Shown in pieces: positions 43,287-55,205 of a stretch of 64,000 nucleotides of DNA. The DNA is taken from the NCBI GenBank assembly GCA_963170755.1, contig OY720680.1, positions 29,716,141 to 29,780,140 of the forward strand, in the 5' to 3' direction. The first letter of the stretch is position 1; each line of letters begins with the position of its first letter. Source of the DNA: Amphimallon solstitiale. Lineage: Eukaryota; Arthropoda; Insecta; Coleoptera; Scarabaeidae. The notes below the pieces were generated by a model. The model saw only the letters and a program-made list of their open reading frames with translations. It had not been told where the DNA came from and did no database searches. The position numbers and the translations under genes are program-made.

Positions 43287-44740
43287 ATTACCAATAGAAA
43301 GATCTTGGATAGAGGATAGAGAGGCAGTGGAGAAACAGACGTGTCCTACAGGTACAGGCAGTGCGGGAAGAAAAATAATGGTTATCTCCAACATGTTGCC
43401 CATTTTGCCAAGTCGCAATCCGGCTAAAAGAAAAGTGAAATTGACATTAATAAATGGAAAGAAAAAATATGTATCGAACAATGAACAAGGCAATAGGTTC
43501 ATTGACGAATACAAAGAAGGATGGTATTAGCGACAAGAATAAACCTACCGTTGGAAATGCTGTGCGAGGCAGAGGGGACCTTTGAATTGGAAAGTTGTGT
43601 TGACGTTTGGTAAATTGTGAACTGTCAGAACAATATGTGTATGTGTGCGTGTATCAAGACGGCAACATGCGGGCAGCGGTTCCACGGGAAAGTGTATTCC
43701 AGTACCAACCTAAATATGGACTAGAGGGCGCAATGGTCAACATAGAGTTTTTTTGCCGCTATAAATACGAGAACAAGATTCGACAAGAGGACTTCTGATG
43801 ACAATTCCGAGAAGGAGACTTCTCATAACACTTCCGAAAGGAAGATCTCTTAAAGAATTAGACGTTTTAGATTGTTACATTGTAGTTTTCATTATTTCTT
43901 CATCACGTATAGTCATAGTAGTTTATTTTATTTAATACATTTGAATTCACTTGAAGCGTTCATAATGGACATTCAAAATAAATATTTTGATAGCAAGTAA
44001 GTTTATTTTTTTTGAAAAGGAAGTTATACAAATTGTTGGACAGACATTGGTTTTTACGTGCAAATGATCAATCAATGTATTGTTGGACAATATAGATAAG
44101 TAAATATTTTATCCTGTAAGGTTTGTTTTAAATTCATATAGTTGGAATTACAACCAAATAGGATTAATGGTGTTGGTCAGTTGGAGAGATGTTACGTGCA
44201 AATGAGCATTTTCTTCATCGTATTGTCTAGGCATCATTAATCTCTTTCAAGTTAAGCAAATAATTAATTAAAATTTCACAAGGCAAAGATTAAGAGCTAG
44301 ATACAACACGTGCAAATGGTTGTCTAAAGCAATTAATTGAAGCCAATACATAAATATAATTACATCGATAAGTATATCCATAAATGTACAATAAAGTTTA
44401 CATTTGTTTATTTACAGGATAAATATTTATTTTGTTTAGCAGAATAAATAAATAAATAAAAGAGTTACATACATTACAACCGGCATTAGGTATAAATGAT
44501 ATGAGCATTTTCAATTATGTATCTTGTTTAGAGCATAAAGGTGTGTATATAAAAATTATTTTTGAATCTATAAATTACAAAATAAAAGATATATGATTAT
44601 GTTGTATAGACATACAGTTTTTCTTTGAACAAAACTATTACCTCTTCCCTATTATAAGCAAGAGAAAAATCATCAGCAAAGGAGAAGGAACCACATACAT
44701 TGCCAGGACCCACAATAGTCATAAAGTACATGCTCCAACA
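43287..44740 (+). repeat. 3' LTR of the gypsy element, second part
   Basis: Continues 34165-34901 and matches 27194-28648. Includes the TATA box copy at 43760-43767. After CTCCAACA the sequence leaves the element, beginning with the ATAT duplication. Confidence 0.92.
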
Positions 44741-45015
44741 ATATAAGATGATAATTTAATCATAGTAATAATCGAACAATAATCGTTTCTTACTAGAGGT
44801 CTTTTAACAAGACATTAAATTACAATCATACCTCATACTTCCAGTCATACTCTCGCGTCAGAAAATATATTGTTACCCGAACTGTACCTGGTTGCCATAT
44901 ATAAGTTGAAAGAATTTTATTCTGTCAGATGTCGTTCGTGATTAGTTGCTTACAAGGAGTTCATTTTCATATTTATTAATTCCATTTCACTACTTTTATA
45001 CGTCAATATTATATA

Positions 45016-45555
45016 CAGGGTTAGTTTTAATTAGCGTCAATAAAAAAAAGGGGTGAAAGAAAAGTATGAGTTATGGCCGTACAAAAAAAATCGCAGTTCA
45101 ATGTGCACGCAGTGACAATAAATTGATATTTTTTTCCTCGAGTCCTAGCCTGTCGCAGTTAATTTACAAACATAATCATTTTCATATAGAGGAATTTAAG
45201 TTTCAAAATAATATCTATTTAACGAAAAAAAACATGGTAATGCACAGAGGTTGTCGACCTTTTCCAGATAAAGGCATCGGCATAGAAAATCTTTTCAATT
45301 GCCATTCATTCTCAAAGGTTGTAACTATATGCATTTTATCGTTTTTTTTGCAAGAGCTTTAAACTGGAATTACTAGCCGTGTTTACGTAAATGCGAATAG
45401 GATAAACAAAGTTATGGACCGACTTTAACTACATTTTCGCCCTAAAAATTTAGACATTTTTGATGAGTTACAAATAAATTTCTTTTTTGATTTTAAGTCA
45501 TTTATACGTAGTGTTCAGATTGGCATAGCTTAGTACCCATTTAGCGGTAACCCTG
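45016..45555. mobile_element. TA-flanked MITE, ~540 bp
   Basis: Ends CAGGGTTAGTTTTAATTAGC and, in inverted orientation, CAGGGTTACCGCTAAATGGG share CAGGGTTA plus weaker similarity. TA lies on both sides (45014-45015, 45556-45557). A 98-codon frame inside has no motifs. Resembles deletion derivatives of Tc1/mariner-type elements. Confidence 0.6.
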
Positions 45556-45557
45556 TA

Positions 45558-46557
45558 TATCAGTTGTTTTCACAATTAAGTCATGCCTGAGCAAGGTCTC
45601 TAAATATTCATATTACAACATAAATGAAAGCTCATCTACGGCAAAACAGGAGGTTGAACCATCTAGTCCAAAGCGAAAACAGTATAGAATTACTAATAAA
45701 ATACAGTACATATATGACATGTATAAAACAATAAGTTTAGAGTCATTTAGTATTTACATTTATAAAATTAAAATTTCAATCAATTACTCAACAGCATACT
45801 ACTCTTACTTACTCTAACCATTAAAGAGTAATATCTTAACAAAAAGCAACTTTTTCTGACTGTAATACATGTTTGTGGACAATGTTACATATAGTACCTA
45901 TTGGTTTCAATTGCAAGAAGGATGGTTCTAAAGAAAGTTCAATAAAACCACCGCAGATTTAATTAAAACGCGTTACATTTTTTCAACCATATGTTCGTAT
46001 GAAACATGAAAACATCAAATTATTTTCCTCGATAAAACCTGAATTTTCCAAGATAGAACTGATAGCAAATCTTGGTAAAATGAGTCACGAGAACGATAAA
46101 GCAACAAACGTGGGTGGTAAAAGGTACAACATATCTAAGTTGTAGACTTCCGCGGTTGTCGTTGACACCTTCTTGGTTCCTAAGTTGAAACCGCGTCGTC
46201 GTCTCTACCTTGGGATATTGGACAAAACGTCGGTCGTAGAAGCTCAGACGACGACGCGGTGTCTAAAATTATTATTACTTCCGACAAATACTATCTCAAT
46301 TATCATGATGATATGAGCAGAGACAGTTTCAGATAATAGTTTGAACATCAACTTATTATGTATACTTAGAAGATCGCTCGATATTTATTTTGGATAATGC
46401 TAGTTACCATAGTAGGACCATTAGAAGTAGAAGTCCTGCTACTAATAATCTAATAATTTACAACATATTAATGGTTTTCTTAAAGTCAAACTAACGCTAA
46501 GCTCAAATTATTATGTAATTTATGAACACTGTTTGACGTCACACTGACGTCTGTCAT
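45558..46557. other. No gene seen; includes a GC-rich hairpin
   Basis: At 46190-46204 and 46246-46260 are perfect inverted arms ACCGCGTCGTCGTCT / AGACGACGACGCGGT with a 41-base loop, striking in AT-rich surroundings. Nothing else recognisable. Confidence 0.5.
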
Positions 46558-47160
46558 AATACGAGTACGTAGTATAAGAAAGTAATTGTATTGATAAATA
46601 TTTTCGATCTCGAGATTTTTGCAGATGTCCACCACTTGTATTCCCATGATAACACAAATGTCTTTTTTGCAAACACATCTGTATGTGTTCTATGTAATCT
46701 GTAACCTACCCTTCTATATGGGTGAGTGTTACCACGATAAAGGCCAAACGGTTAAAGGTATCAATCAATACAAACTTTTACATTTAAGAATATAATATCT
46801 TACGAACCAAGATTCCATTAGATTTTCAGTGAAATCCATAGACCGGAAGTTGTATTCGGTAAAAATATGCAATTCTTCCAACCGGTAAACTATATATATT
46901 TAGAACTTAATTCGAAAAAATTAAAAATTTGAAAGGGAAGTAACAGTTTTACGTATAATGAAAAACAAGTTTTTAGCAAAATATCTCGGAAAATTATGTA
47001 TTACGTACAGGGTAAAAGTATTTAAAACTTAATTTGAATCAAGTTTTGTGTAAAAAATTCAGAACGCAGATAGGGGTAAAAAAGTTCTATGGTTATTGGT
47101 GTAAAAGGACTTGTATTCTAGCTTAATGTTCTAGTTCTCGAGATATTTTAACAAATTCAG
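46558..47160 (+). repeat. R1 repeat, degraded partial copy 5 (forward)
   Basis: Opens with TACGTAGTATAAGAAAGTAA and ATCTCGAGATTTTTGCAGAT GTCCAC, then a weak AGACCGGAAGTTG monomer start and AAATATCTCGGAAAATTATG. The far end (TGGCCACACCTCAT) is missing. Confidence 0.65.
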
Positions 47161-48457
47161 TGCCTAATAAATAAATTGAGCTATTACAAGGAACTGAGAT
47201 CATCTTTAAAAGAAAAAAATAATAGTAAAATTTAGGGAACGAAATCAGAGTGAACATTTAGTATTACTGCAAACGCTCAAACACATTTTAGCATCCAAAA
47301 AATATGTTTCCATCTCACCATCTAATTATAGCTAATTACTAGCACATAACAAGTTAGAGTTAGAATTATTTCTTTTGTACACCCACTTTTATATATGAAC
47401 AAACAATTCTGACAATATTTATAGTTTATATTAATTAACTCTTAATACATTTTACGTACAATGTTTTTAATCTATTAAATGGTGTTTACGATTTCCCCAT
47501 ATGACTCTACCTCTAACACAAAGTGAAAGGAGAAGTGACAAAAGGAAAGAAATGAGATATGGCCGTAATCAATAACAGAAGAGAGAAAATTAAATACCAA
47601 GCTCAAAACCCAATTAAAGGTAAGCTTCTAATTTCGTCTCCGTGCGTATAAGATGAATGGAGCTATATTACGCAATAGGAGTTCTATGTAATCGTTGAAG
47701 CTTGCCAATAATAATTACAATAATTAACAAGGATTTTTCGTTTCCTTTTTGTTCTTTCAGGTAATATTCTTTATTTATATTTATGGGACATTAGAATAAA
47801 CAAAGTATCCTTTAATTTCACTGTTCTATTCTCACTTGTACGAAACAGAAATATAGGGCCATTTATATTTTCAAAAGTTATGTTAAATATATAATATATA
47901 TAAATATAAATTTCTTAGCTAAATATTAATTAAATTAAGCTAGTCTGTCACCATGTCGTAAAGGCTATACTGATTAATAGTAAATTAATAACAAAAATGA
48001 CAATTAGGAAAGCATGTCAATTAAGTAGAACCATTGGAAGATCTTTGATTTAACAAAAACGACATCCAACATTACAACGCAACAATGTCGACCTATGTGT
48101 AAAAACATAGAAAGATGTGAACGAGAATTGTGTATTAAAAGAGTAAATGTAAAAATTTAGATGTAGAGCAGTCGCATATCATTCATGTAGATTGATCAGA
48201 AGATCAAGATTTATCATGGACAGCATCTAATCTCACTACACAAATAATACTGACTTCTGTGTCAAATGATACATGGGTGGTAAGGCAAAGAACAATTATA
48301 ATCCACAATTGTGTAAATCAAACATGAAAATGTAAACTAATAGATACTAGGTATCTATAAATAATTTGATTATTAGGCGGTAATTCAATTTCAATCTGAT
48401 ATATATTGGAAACAGTATTACAGAATCAGACTTCTAGTCTCTGATCTTGCGACTTCA
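47161..48457. other. No recognisable gene or element
   Basis: AT-rich with stops in all frames. A TTCTTTCAGGTAATATTC string near 47754 resembles a splice acceptor, but no exon is evident. Confidence 0.35.
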
Positions 48458-48459
48458 TA

Positions 48460-49215
48460 CAGGGTGTCATTTTGAAAACGTACCACCCTCTATATTTCGG
48501 CCCCTATAGAAATTCCAAAAATATGCAAAAACACGTCAAACTTATTTTTAAGGGGGACATTTTGTAGGCTGGTTTTCAATTAAATTACATCAATCCTCTA
48601 GCGGGGGTGGACATAACCTCTAAAAATTTAAATGGAAATGGGGGTTGAGTGATACCTCATTTTAAAGGTCGTTTGACCCGCTTTTCAAAAATGCTAATTT
48701 CTTGTCCTTTATTTTTAATACTTTTGAAGAAATCAAGTCAAACCATGAACATACAAGTATCAAGTGTTTTGTAATAAAACATTAAAAAACTAATAAAAAG
48801 TAACTTATTTTATAAAATTTTCGAAATGTTGTCCATTATTTTCTAAACAGTGATAAAGTCTACTCTCAAACTCCTCTCTAACATTTCGAAACACTTCTGC
48901 CTGAAGAACACTTGATACTTGTATGTTCATGGTTTGACTTGATTTCTTCAAAAGTATTAAAAATAAAGGACAAGAAATTAGCATTTTTGAAAAGCGGGTT
49001 AAACGACCTTTAAAATGAGGTATCACTCAACCCCCATTTCCATTTAAATTTTTAGAGGTTATGTCCACCCCCGCTAGAGGGTTGATGTAATTTAATTGAA
49101 AACCAGCCTACAAAATGTCCCCCTTAAAAATAAGTTTGACGTGTTTTTGCATATTTTTGAAATTTCTATAGGGGCCGAAATATAGAGGGTGGTACGTTTT
49201 CAAAATGACACCCTG
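48460..49215. mobile_element. Foldback-like transposon derivative with 308-bp arms
   Basis: A 756-bp unit between TA dinucleotides (48458-48459, 49216-49217). Arms 48460-48767 and 48908-49215 are near-perfect inverted repeats starting CAGGGTGTCATTTTGAAAAC. The 140-bp centre keeps the last codons of an IS630-type transposase on the minus strand. It is a deletion derivative of a long-TIR element organised like the one at 8908-11257, but with unrelated arm sequence. Confidence 0.88.
48805..48907 (-). pseudogene. C-terminal relic of an IS630-type transposase
   Basis: Minus strand reads EVFRNVREEFESRLYHCLEN then NGQHFENFIK and stop, aligned with the tails of the transposases at 10607 (RVEGGHFQQLL) and 21681 (ANGGHFEHLL). 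Everything upstream is replaced by the right arm. Confidence 0.8.
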
Positions 49216-49217
49216 TA

Positions 49218-49999
49218 TATTGGGATCACTGAAATTTAACTTTTTTTTTAGTGCATTCATAAATGGACTAGAACTCATGAAACTTGTTAGGTCTACATGT
49301 TTATGTAAAAACGTTCTTTTTAAAAACTTATTTAGCCATTACACAATTAAAATTTTCATCAAGTTTTAATCATGTAAATCTATTATTAATGTCATTAAAA
49401 ATAATTGGTATTGAAGTATCATATTCTACAATGTACAGTGTTATATAACCTATATGTACTAAGTCGAAATGTAATTTCACCCACTGAAACAGCTTCACGT
49501 GTACATCGACTTTTCAAGCACTGGAAACGTAATTACTGTATTGGGGTCAACAAAAATAATTAATGTAGAAAATTGTTTGCCACTAATTGTCTCTTTACTC
49601 AATTAAATCAATTTTATATATTTCGTGTGACAATATTTTATGTCAATATTATATTTCAGTGTTCGTTATGACAAATGAAAATTTATTTTAGTACTTCTTT
49701 TGAATGAGGTAACTATATACTGGTATCCACCCCTTCGAATTTATATATTTTATAAAGCTAGTATAGTAATGTTAATAGAAATACGAAAAAAGAATTTGAA
49801 ACTGTTTTTAATTTGTGAATATGAAAGGCTATAGCTAGCCTAAGCTTTACCAAAGAATATTGTCATGACGCCCAATTGTTTTTGTTACACATGGAGTCTC
49901 ATCATTTTGTTCTTAGAATCAACTTGCGAAACTGCACGTATTAATTATCTAACTTCAATACATTCATTGTATCAACGATCAGCTTCAGAAAAAATATTT
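49218..49999. other. No recognisable gene or element
   Basis: AT-rich with no motif-bearing frame. It ends where R1-like sequence begins near 50000. Confidence 0.35.
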
Positions 50000-50640
50000 A
50001 TAGCGGCCAAACGGCAAAAGCTATCAATATCAACCTTTATACTTACGACTATGAGCTGCCTGCCTCTTGAGATCTGATTAGATTTTCAGTAAACAGTAGA
50101 CCGGAAGTAGTAGTTTTCTTCAGTGAAACAATCAAATATTTGCAATCTTTCGTCAATTATTAAATTTAAACAAATTTATAAGGAATTCAAATGTACTCAA
50201 AAGAGAATTTGTGTTTATCACAAACGTGTTTCAAAATTTCTACCGGGAGTAAGTATTATTCTTATTCTTATCGAAAAAATTGCTTTGCGAATATATAGCA
50301 AGCTATGCTTGCTGAGAAGGCATATTAAGAGCATAACATACTTAGACCATGAATTTGATAATATTTGTATAAAAAAAATATAAAATTTGGATAGGAAATA
50401 GCACTAACACTATCTAATAGCGGTTTTTGCAAATATCTCGCAAATTATGCATTCTATATCAATTTATCAGTACAAAACTATTTAGAGCTCGATTTGAAAC
50501 AACTTCTCAGAAAAAATTCAAAATTCGGACCGGAAGTAACACTTACTCCTATTGAATAGCAGCTTTCTTTTGTAAAATATCTCGCAAATTATGTACTCTA
50601 CACAGATTTATTAAGAATTTGGAGTGACTTTTGTGAAAAA
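50000..50640 (+). repeat. R1 repeat, partial copy 6 (forward)
   Basis: Lacks the palindromic start. It begins in the GCGGCCAAACGG block, contains AGACCGGAAGTAGTAG and GGACCGGAAGTAACAC monomer starts, and runs into a poly-A at the junction with the inverted copy at 50641. Confidence 0.75.
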
Positions 50641-51414
50641 AAAAAATGAGGTGTGGCCACCACACGTATGAGCGTCTCAAACTATACAATTTCAAGAATT
50701 TTTTTATACAAAAATTATTTAAAATCCTATTCTAAGTATTTTCATTCGCATAATAAATCGCCATAGAATGCATACTTTGCAAGATATTCGAAAAAAAGTG
50801 CTGCTCGCTAAGAGTAAAAGTACTACTTCCGGTCCGAATTTTGAAATTTCAAGTATACAAAAAATATTGCAAATCCAACTCTAAATACTTTTGTACACTA
50901 AATAAATATATCTAGAATGCATAATTTACGACATATTTGCAAAAAAATGGCTATTCGGTAAGAGTAAAAGTGGTACTTCCGGTCCGAATTTTTAATTTTT
51001 CTTTATACAAAAGATATTTGAAATTATCATTTAAATACTTTTATACTTGTAATGTACCTGCCTAGAAAGTATGACTTGTGAGATATTCGCAAAAAACTGA
51101 TTTTCGATAAGAGTAAAAGACCTACTTCCGGTAGGAATTTCAAAAAACTATTTAATAGAATTTGTCTCAAATTTAATTTTGAGTACATTTGAATTCTTTA
51201 TAAATTTGGTTAAACTTAGTAATTGACGAAATTTTTGCAAAATTCGATTTTTTCACTGAAGTAAACTACTACTTCCGGTCTACCGATTTTACTGAAAAAC
51301 TAATCAGATCTCAAGAGGGAGATGATATACGTAAATACAAAATTTGAAATAGCTATCTACAGCGGTTTGACCGCTATCATGGTCACAGACAGACAGACAG
51401 ACACATAGAGACAT
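50641..51414 (-). repeat. R1 repeat, copy 7 (reverse, truncated at the microsatellite)
   Basis: Starts AAATGAGGTGTGGCCACCAC and ends in CAGACAGACAGACAC at 51385-51405, lacking the palindromic terminus. The next forward copy follows at once, so two copies meet tail-to-head in inverted orientation. Confidence 0.85.
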
Positions 51415-52192
51415 TTTACTTTCTTATACGTAGTATAAGGAAGTATTGTGATGATGAAAATTTTCGACCTCGAGATTTTTGCAGATGTCCACGTTTTGAG
51501 GTCCCCTGATACCAAAAAAGTGGTTTTTAAAAAATGTCTCTCTCTCTCTCTGTGTGTGTGTGTGTCAGCTTGTCTGTCTGTGTGTGACCACGATAGCGGT
51601 CAAACCGCAGTAGATATCAATTCCAAATTTTGTATTTACGTGTATAATCTGCCTCTTGAGATCTGATTAGTTTTTCAGTAAAATCGGTTGACCGGAAGTA
51701 GCAGTTTACTTCAGCGAAAAAATCGAATTTTGCCAATATTTCGTCAAATACTAAGTTTATACAAATTTATAAAGAATTCATATGTACTTAGAATTAAAAT
51801 TGAGAAGAATTTTATTTGAAAAGTTTTTCGAAATTCCTACCGGAAGTAGGTCTTTTACTCTTATCGAAAATCGGTTTTTTGCGAATATTTCGCAAGTCAA
51901 GCTTTTTAGACAGGTACGTTACGTGTATAAAAGTATTTAAAACATAGTTTTCAATATCTTTTGTACAAAAAAGATTTCAAAATTCGGACCGGAAGTAGCA
52001 CTTTTACTCTTAGCGAGTAGCACTTTTTTTCGAATATCTTGCAAAGTATGCATTCTATAACGATTTATTAAGAGAATGAAAGTACTAAGAATAGGATTTT
52101 GAATAAGTTTTGTATAAAAAAATTCTTAAGATTGTATAGTTTGAAACGCTCATACGTATAAGAAAGTCGTGTGGTGGCCACACCTCATTTTT
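51415..52192 (+). repeat. R1 repeat, copy 8 (forward, complete)
   Basis: Complete ends. Monomer starts ACCGGAAGTA at 51691, 51839 and 51988 (148-149 bp apart). First unit of a head-to-tail run of three. Confidence 0.9.
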
Positions 52193-53260
52193 TACTTTCT
52201 TATACGTAGTATAAGGAAGTATTGTGATGATGAAAATTTTCGACCTCGAGATTTTTGCAGATGTACACGTTTTGAAGTCCCCTGATACCGAAAAAGTGGT
52301 TTTTAAAAAATGTCTGTGTGTCTGTCTGTCTGTCTCTGTGTGTGTGACCACGATAGCGGTCAAACCGCTGTAGATATCAATTCCAAATTTTGTATTTACG
52401 TGTATAATCTCTCTCTTGAGATCTGATTACTTTTTCAGTAAAATCGGTAGACCGGAAGTAGTAGTTTATACTTCAGTGAAAAAATCGAATTTTGCCAATA
52501 TTTCGTCAATTACTAAGTTTAAACAAATTTATAAAGAATTGAAATGTACTAAAAATTTAATTTAAGACAAATTATCTTAAAAAAGTTTTTCGAAATTCCA
52601 ACCGGAAGTAGGCCTTTTACTCTTATCGAAAATCAGTTTTTTGCGAATATCTCGCAAGTCATGCTTTCTAGGCAGGTACATTACGAGTATAAAAGTATTT
52701 AGATTATAATTTTAAATATCTTTTGTATAAAAAAAATTTCAAAATTCGGACCGGAAGTACCACTTTTACTCTTACCGAATATCGATTTTTTGCAGATGTG
52801 TCGTAAATTATGCATTCTATATATATTTATTAAGAGTACAAAAGTATTTAGAGTTGAATTTTCAATATTTTTTGTGTACATGAAATTTCAAAATTCGGAC
52901 CGGAAGTGGCACTTTTACTCAGTACCAGATTGAGGGGGGGTCAAAAGGGGGCAATTGCCCCGGGCGGCAAAATGGAATTTATTACTGCATTACCTATATA
53001 GTGAAAATAGCTACAAGGGCGGCATGGTGCTGACTTGCCCCCCTTAAGAAATTTCCTAGATCCGGCACTGCTTTTACTCTTAGCGAGCAGCACTTTTTTC
53101 GAATATCTTGCAAAGTATGCATTCTATAGCGATTTATTAAGAGAATGAAAGTACTTAGAATAGGATTTTGAATAAGTTTTGTATAAAAAAATTCTTAAAA
53201 TTGTATAGTTTGAAACGCTCATACGTATAAGAAAGTCGTGTGGTGGCCACACCTCATTTT
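52193..53260 (+). repeat. R1 repeat, copy 9 (forward, with hAT MITE)
   Basis: Second unit of the tandem run. It carries the 151-bp hAT-type MITE 52920-53070 in its last monomer. Without that insertion and duplication its length is about 909 bp. Confidence 0.9.
52920..53070. mobile_element. hAT-type MITE with 8-bp target duplication
   Basis: CTTTTACT stands on both sides (52912-52919, 53071-53078). The ends CAGTACCAGATTGAGG and, inverted, CAGTGCCGGATCTAGG form the terminal repeats. The inside is G/C-rich (GGGGGCAATTGCCCCGGGCG). Eight-bp duplications and CAGTG-type ends are known for hAT elements; no coding capacity. Confidence 0.9.
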
Positions 53261-54163
53261 TTACTTTCTTATACGTAGTATAAGGAAGTATTGTGATGAT
53301 GAAAATTTTCGACCTCGAGATTTTTGCAGATGTCCACGTTTTGAAGTCCCCTGATACCGAAAAAGTGGTTTTTAAAAAATGTCTGTGTGTCTGTCTGTGT
53401 GTGTGTGACCACGATAGCGGCCAAACCGCTGTAGATATCAATTCCAAATTTTGTATTTACGTGTATAATCTCCCTCTTGAGATATGATTAGTTTTTCAGT
53501 AAAATCGGTAGACCGGAAGTAGCAGTTTACTTCAGCGAAAAAATCGAATTTTGCGAATATTTCGTCAACTACTAAGTTTAAACAAATTTATAAAGAATTC
53601 ATATATACTTAAAATTAAAATTGAGAGTAACTTTATTTAAAAAGTTTTTCGAAATTCCTACCGGAAGTAGGTCTTTTACTCTTATCGAAAATCAGTTTTT
53701 TGCGAATATTTCGCAAGTCATGCTTTTTAGACAAGTACGTTACGGATATAAAAGTATTTAGAACATAATTTTCAATATCTTTTGTATAAAAAAAATTTCA
53801 AAATTCAGACCGGAAGTACCACTTTTACTCTTACCGAATAGCGATTTTTTGCAAATATGTCGTAAGTTATGCATTCTATATATATTTATCAAGAGTACAA
53901 AAGTATTTAGAACTGGATTTGCAATATTTTTTGTATACATGAAATTTCAAAATTCGGATCGGAAGTAACACTTTTACTCTTAGCGAGGAGCACTTTTTTG
54001 ATAATATCTTGCAAAGTATGCATTCTATAGCGATTTATTAAGAGAATGAAAGTACTTAGAATAGGATTTTGAATAAGTTTTGTATAAAAAAATTCTTAAA
54101 ATTGTATAGTTTGAAACGCTCATACGTATAAGAAAGTCGTGTGGTGGCCACACCTCATTTTTA
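53261..54163 (+). repeat. R1 repeat, copy 10 (forward, complete, four monomers)
   Basis: Best copy for the internal structure: monomer starts at 53512, 53660, 53809 and 53958 (periods 148, 149, 149; the last reads ATCGGAAGT). It ends CACACCTCATTTTT, after which unique sequence begins. Confidence 0.92.
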
Positions 54164-54567
54164 TTTAAAACCAGTTTAAAGTTAGGAGCTAGTTCACTTA
54201 CAATGAAAAATGGATTTTGAGTTCCAAGTACTAATCGGACAACTCGATTGAAAAATAATCCAGTAGTGCCAAAGCAGCTGAAATACATCTAATCAAGAAG
54301 TGCGCAACATAAATCTGCGATTTGCGGCAGCTGGTTTGCCGTGTCGGTAAACCAGTCACCTGCTACTCGTTACTCGCATTCAATAATCGAATTATTATTT
54401 TTCACTCGAATTGTCCCATCGCCACATCGAACTACAACTCAGCAATTCAGCTAGCCTATATATTACAATTAAATGATGACTTTCCACTTTTAAATTTATT
54501 TTATGCTAACAAAGACTACTCTCATTAAATCAATCAGTAATACCAAAACTTGTAAATTTATCTAAGG

Positions 54568-55205
54568 GCCGGTTTTTCCAACTCCAATTAAAATGCCGGT
54601 AAGCGTAATCATTGCTTTCATTCAGCAGGCGGATCGGGAACCGATCCCGCTCCAACCGTTCACTTCACAACAGTTGAGTATTCGCTGGACAGGACCGCTC
54701 ACCTTTATGTCATCGTCTGTCATCTGGTACTTTTCATTGCTGCCATATGCTAAAATTATAGAGATTAAACCGAATAAACAATAATAATAAATTGTTTTTC
54801 TGCATTAAGGTTTGACGTAGTTTTTAGTGGAAGGGCTGGTTTTACCAACCCCGAATAAAATACTGAGTGAACTCCAATATTATAATACATTTATTTCTGC
54901 ACAATACCTTTAATATGTTGTATCTTACTTTTCTAGTAACTTTCTTCAAAATTATGTATTAGGTTGGTCTTGGAATGCATCAATGGCGCATGCGTACAGA
55001 ATACGCTCACTAAGTGAGCATAGAATTTTTCCGCTCACAAAAATGGCGACCGCTCCTGAACATGTTCAGAGTGAGCGCTCGTTTACTGCACATGATCACT
55101 GAACAGTTGCGCAACTGTTGTGTCTGCTGAATGAAAGCAATGCATGATTAAAACACCGGTTGGTACAAATTTGCGTTTTTCCAACACCGGTTAGTGCTAA
55201 TAATC
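54568..55205. repeat. MITE cluster with inverted CCGG..CTGCTGAATGAAAGC arms
   Basis: AATCATTGCTTTCATTCAGC AG near 54608-54629 is inverted at 55127-55150 (CTGAATGAAAGCAATGCATG ATT). GGTTTTTCCAACTCC (54573) recurs as GGTTTTACCAACCCC (54838) and TTTTTCCAACACCGG (55184). This suggests one foldback element with another related copy inserted in it. Exact limits are unclear. Confidence 0.55.

Larger units (their letters stand above)
26457..44740 (+). mobile_element. Ty3/gypsy LTR retrotransposon, nested host of a second LTR element
   Basis: Two long direct repeats: 26457-28648, and 34165-34901 joined to 43287-44740 once the nested element is taken out (about 2192 and 2191 bp). They start TGCCGTGAA and end CTCCAACA. 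ATAT lies on both outer sides (26453-26456, 44741-44744), a 4-bp duplication. Internal domain 28649-34164 carries gag, protease, RT, RNase H and integrase in the gypsy order. A polypurine-like CCAAGGGAATA precedes the 3' LTR. The LTR end is uncertain by about 9 bp, because ATATAAGAT follows CAACA at both copies. Confidence 0.9.

Noticed and set aside
47754..47770. Splice acceptor-like TTCTTTCAGGTAATATTC
   Set aside because: No adjoining exon-like frame or matching donor.
51415..52192. R1 as a Helitron
   Set aside because: There is a stem near one end, but no TC start and no CTRR 3' tail; no Rep/helicase text anywhere in the window.
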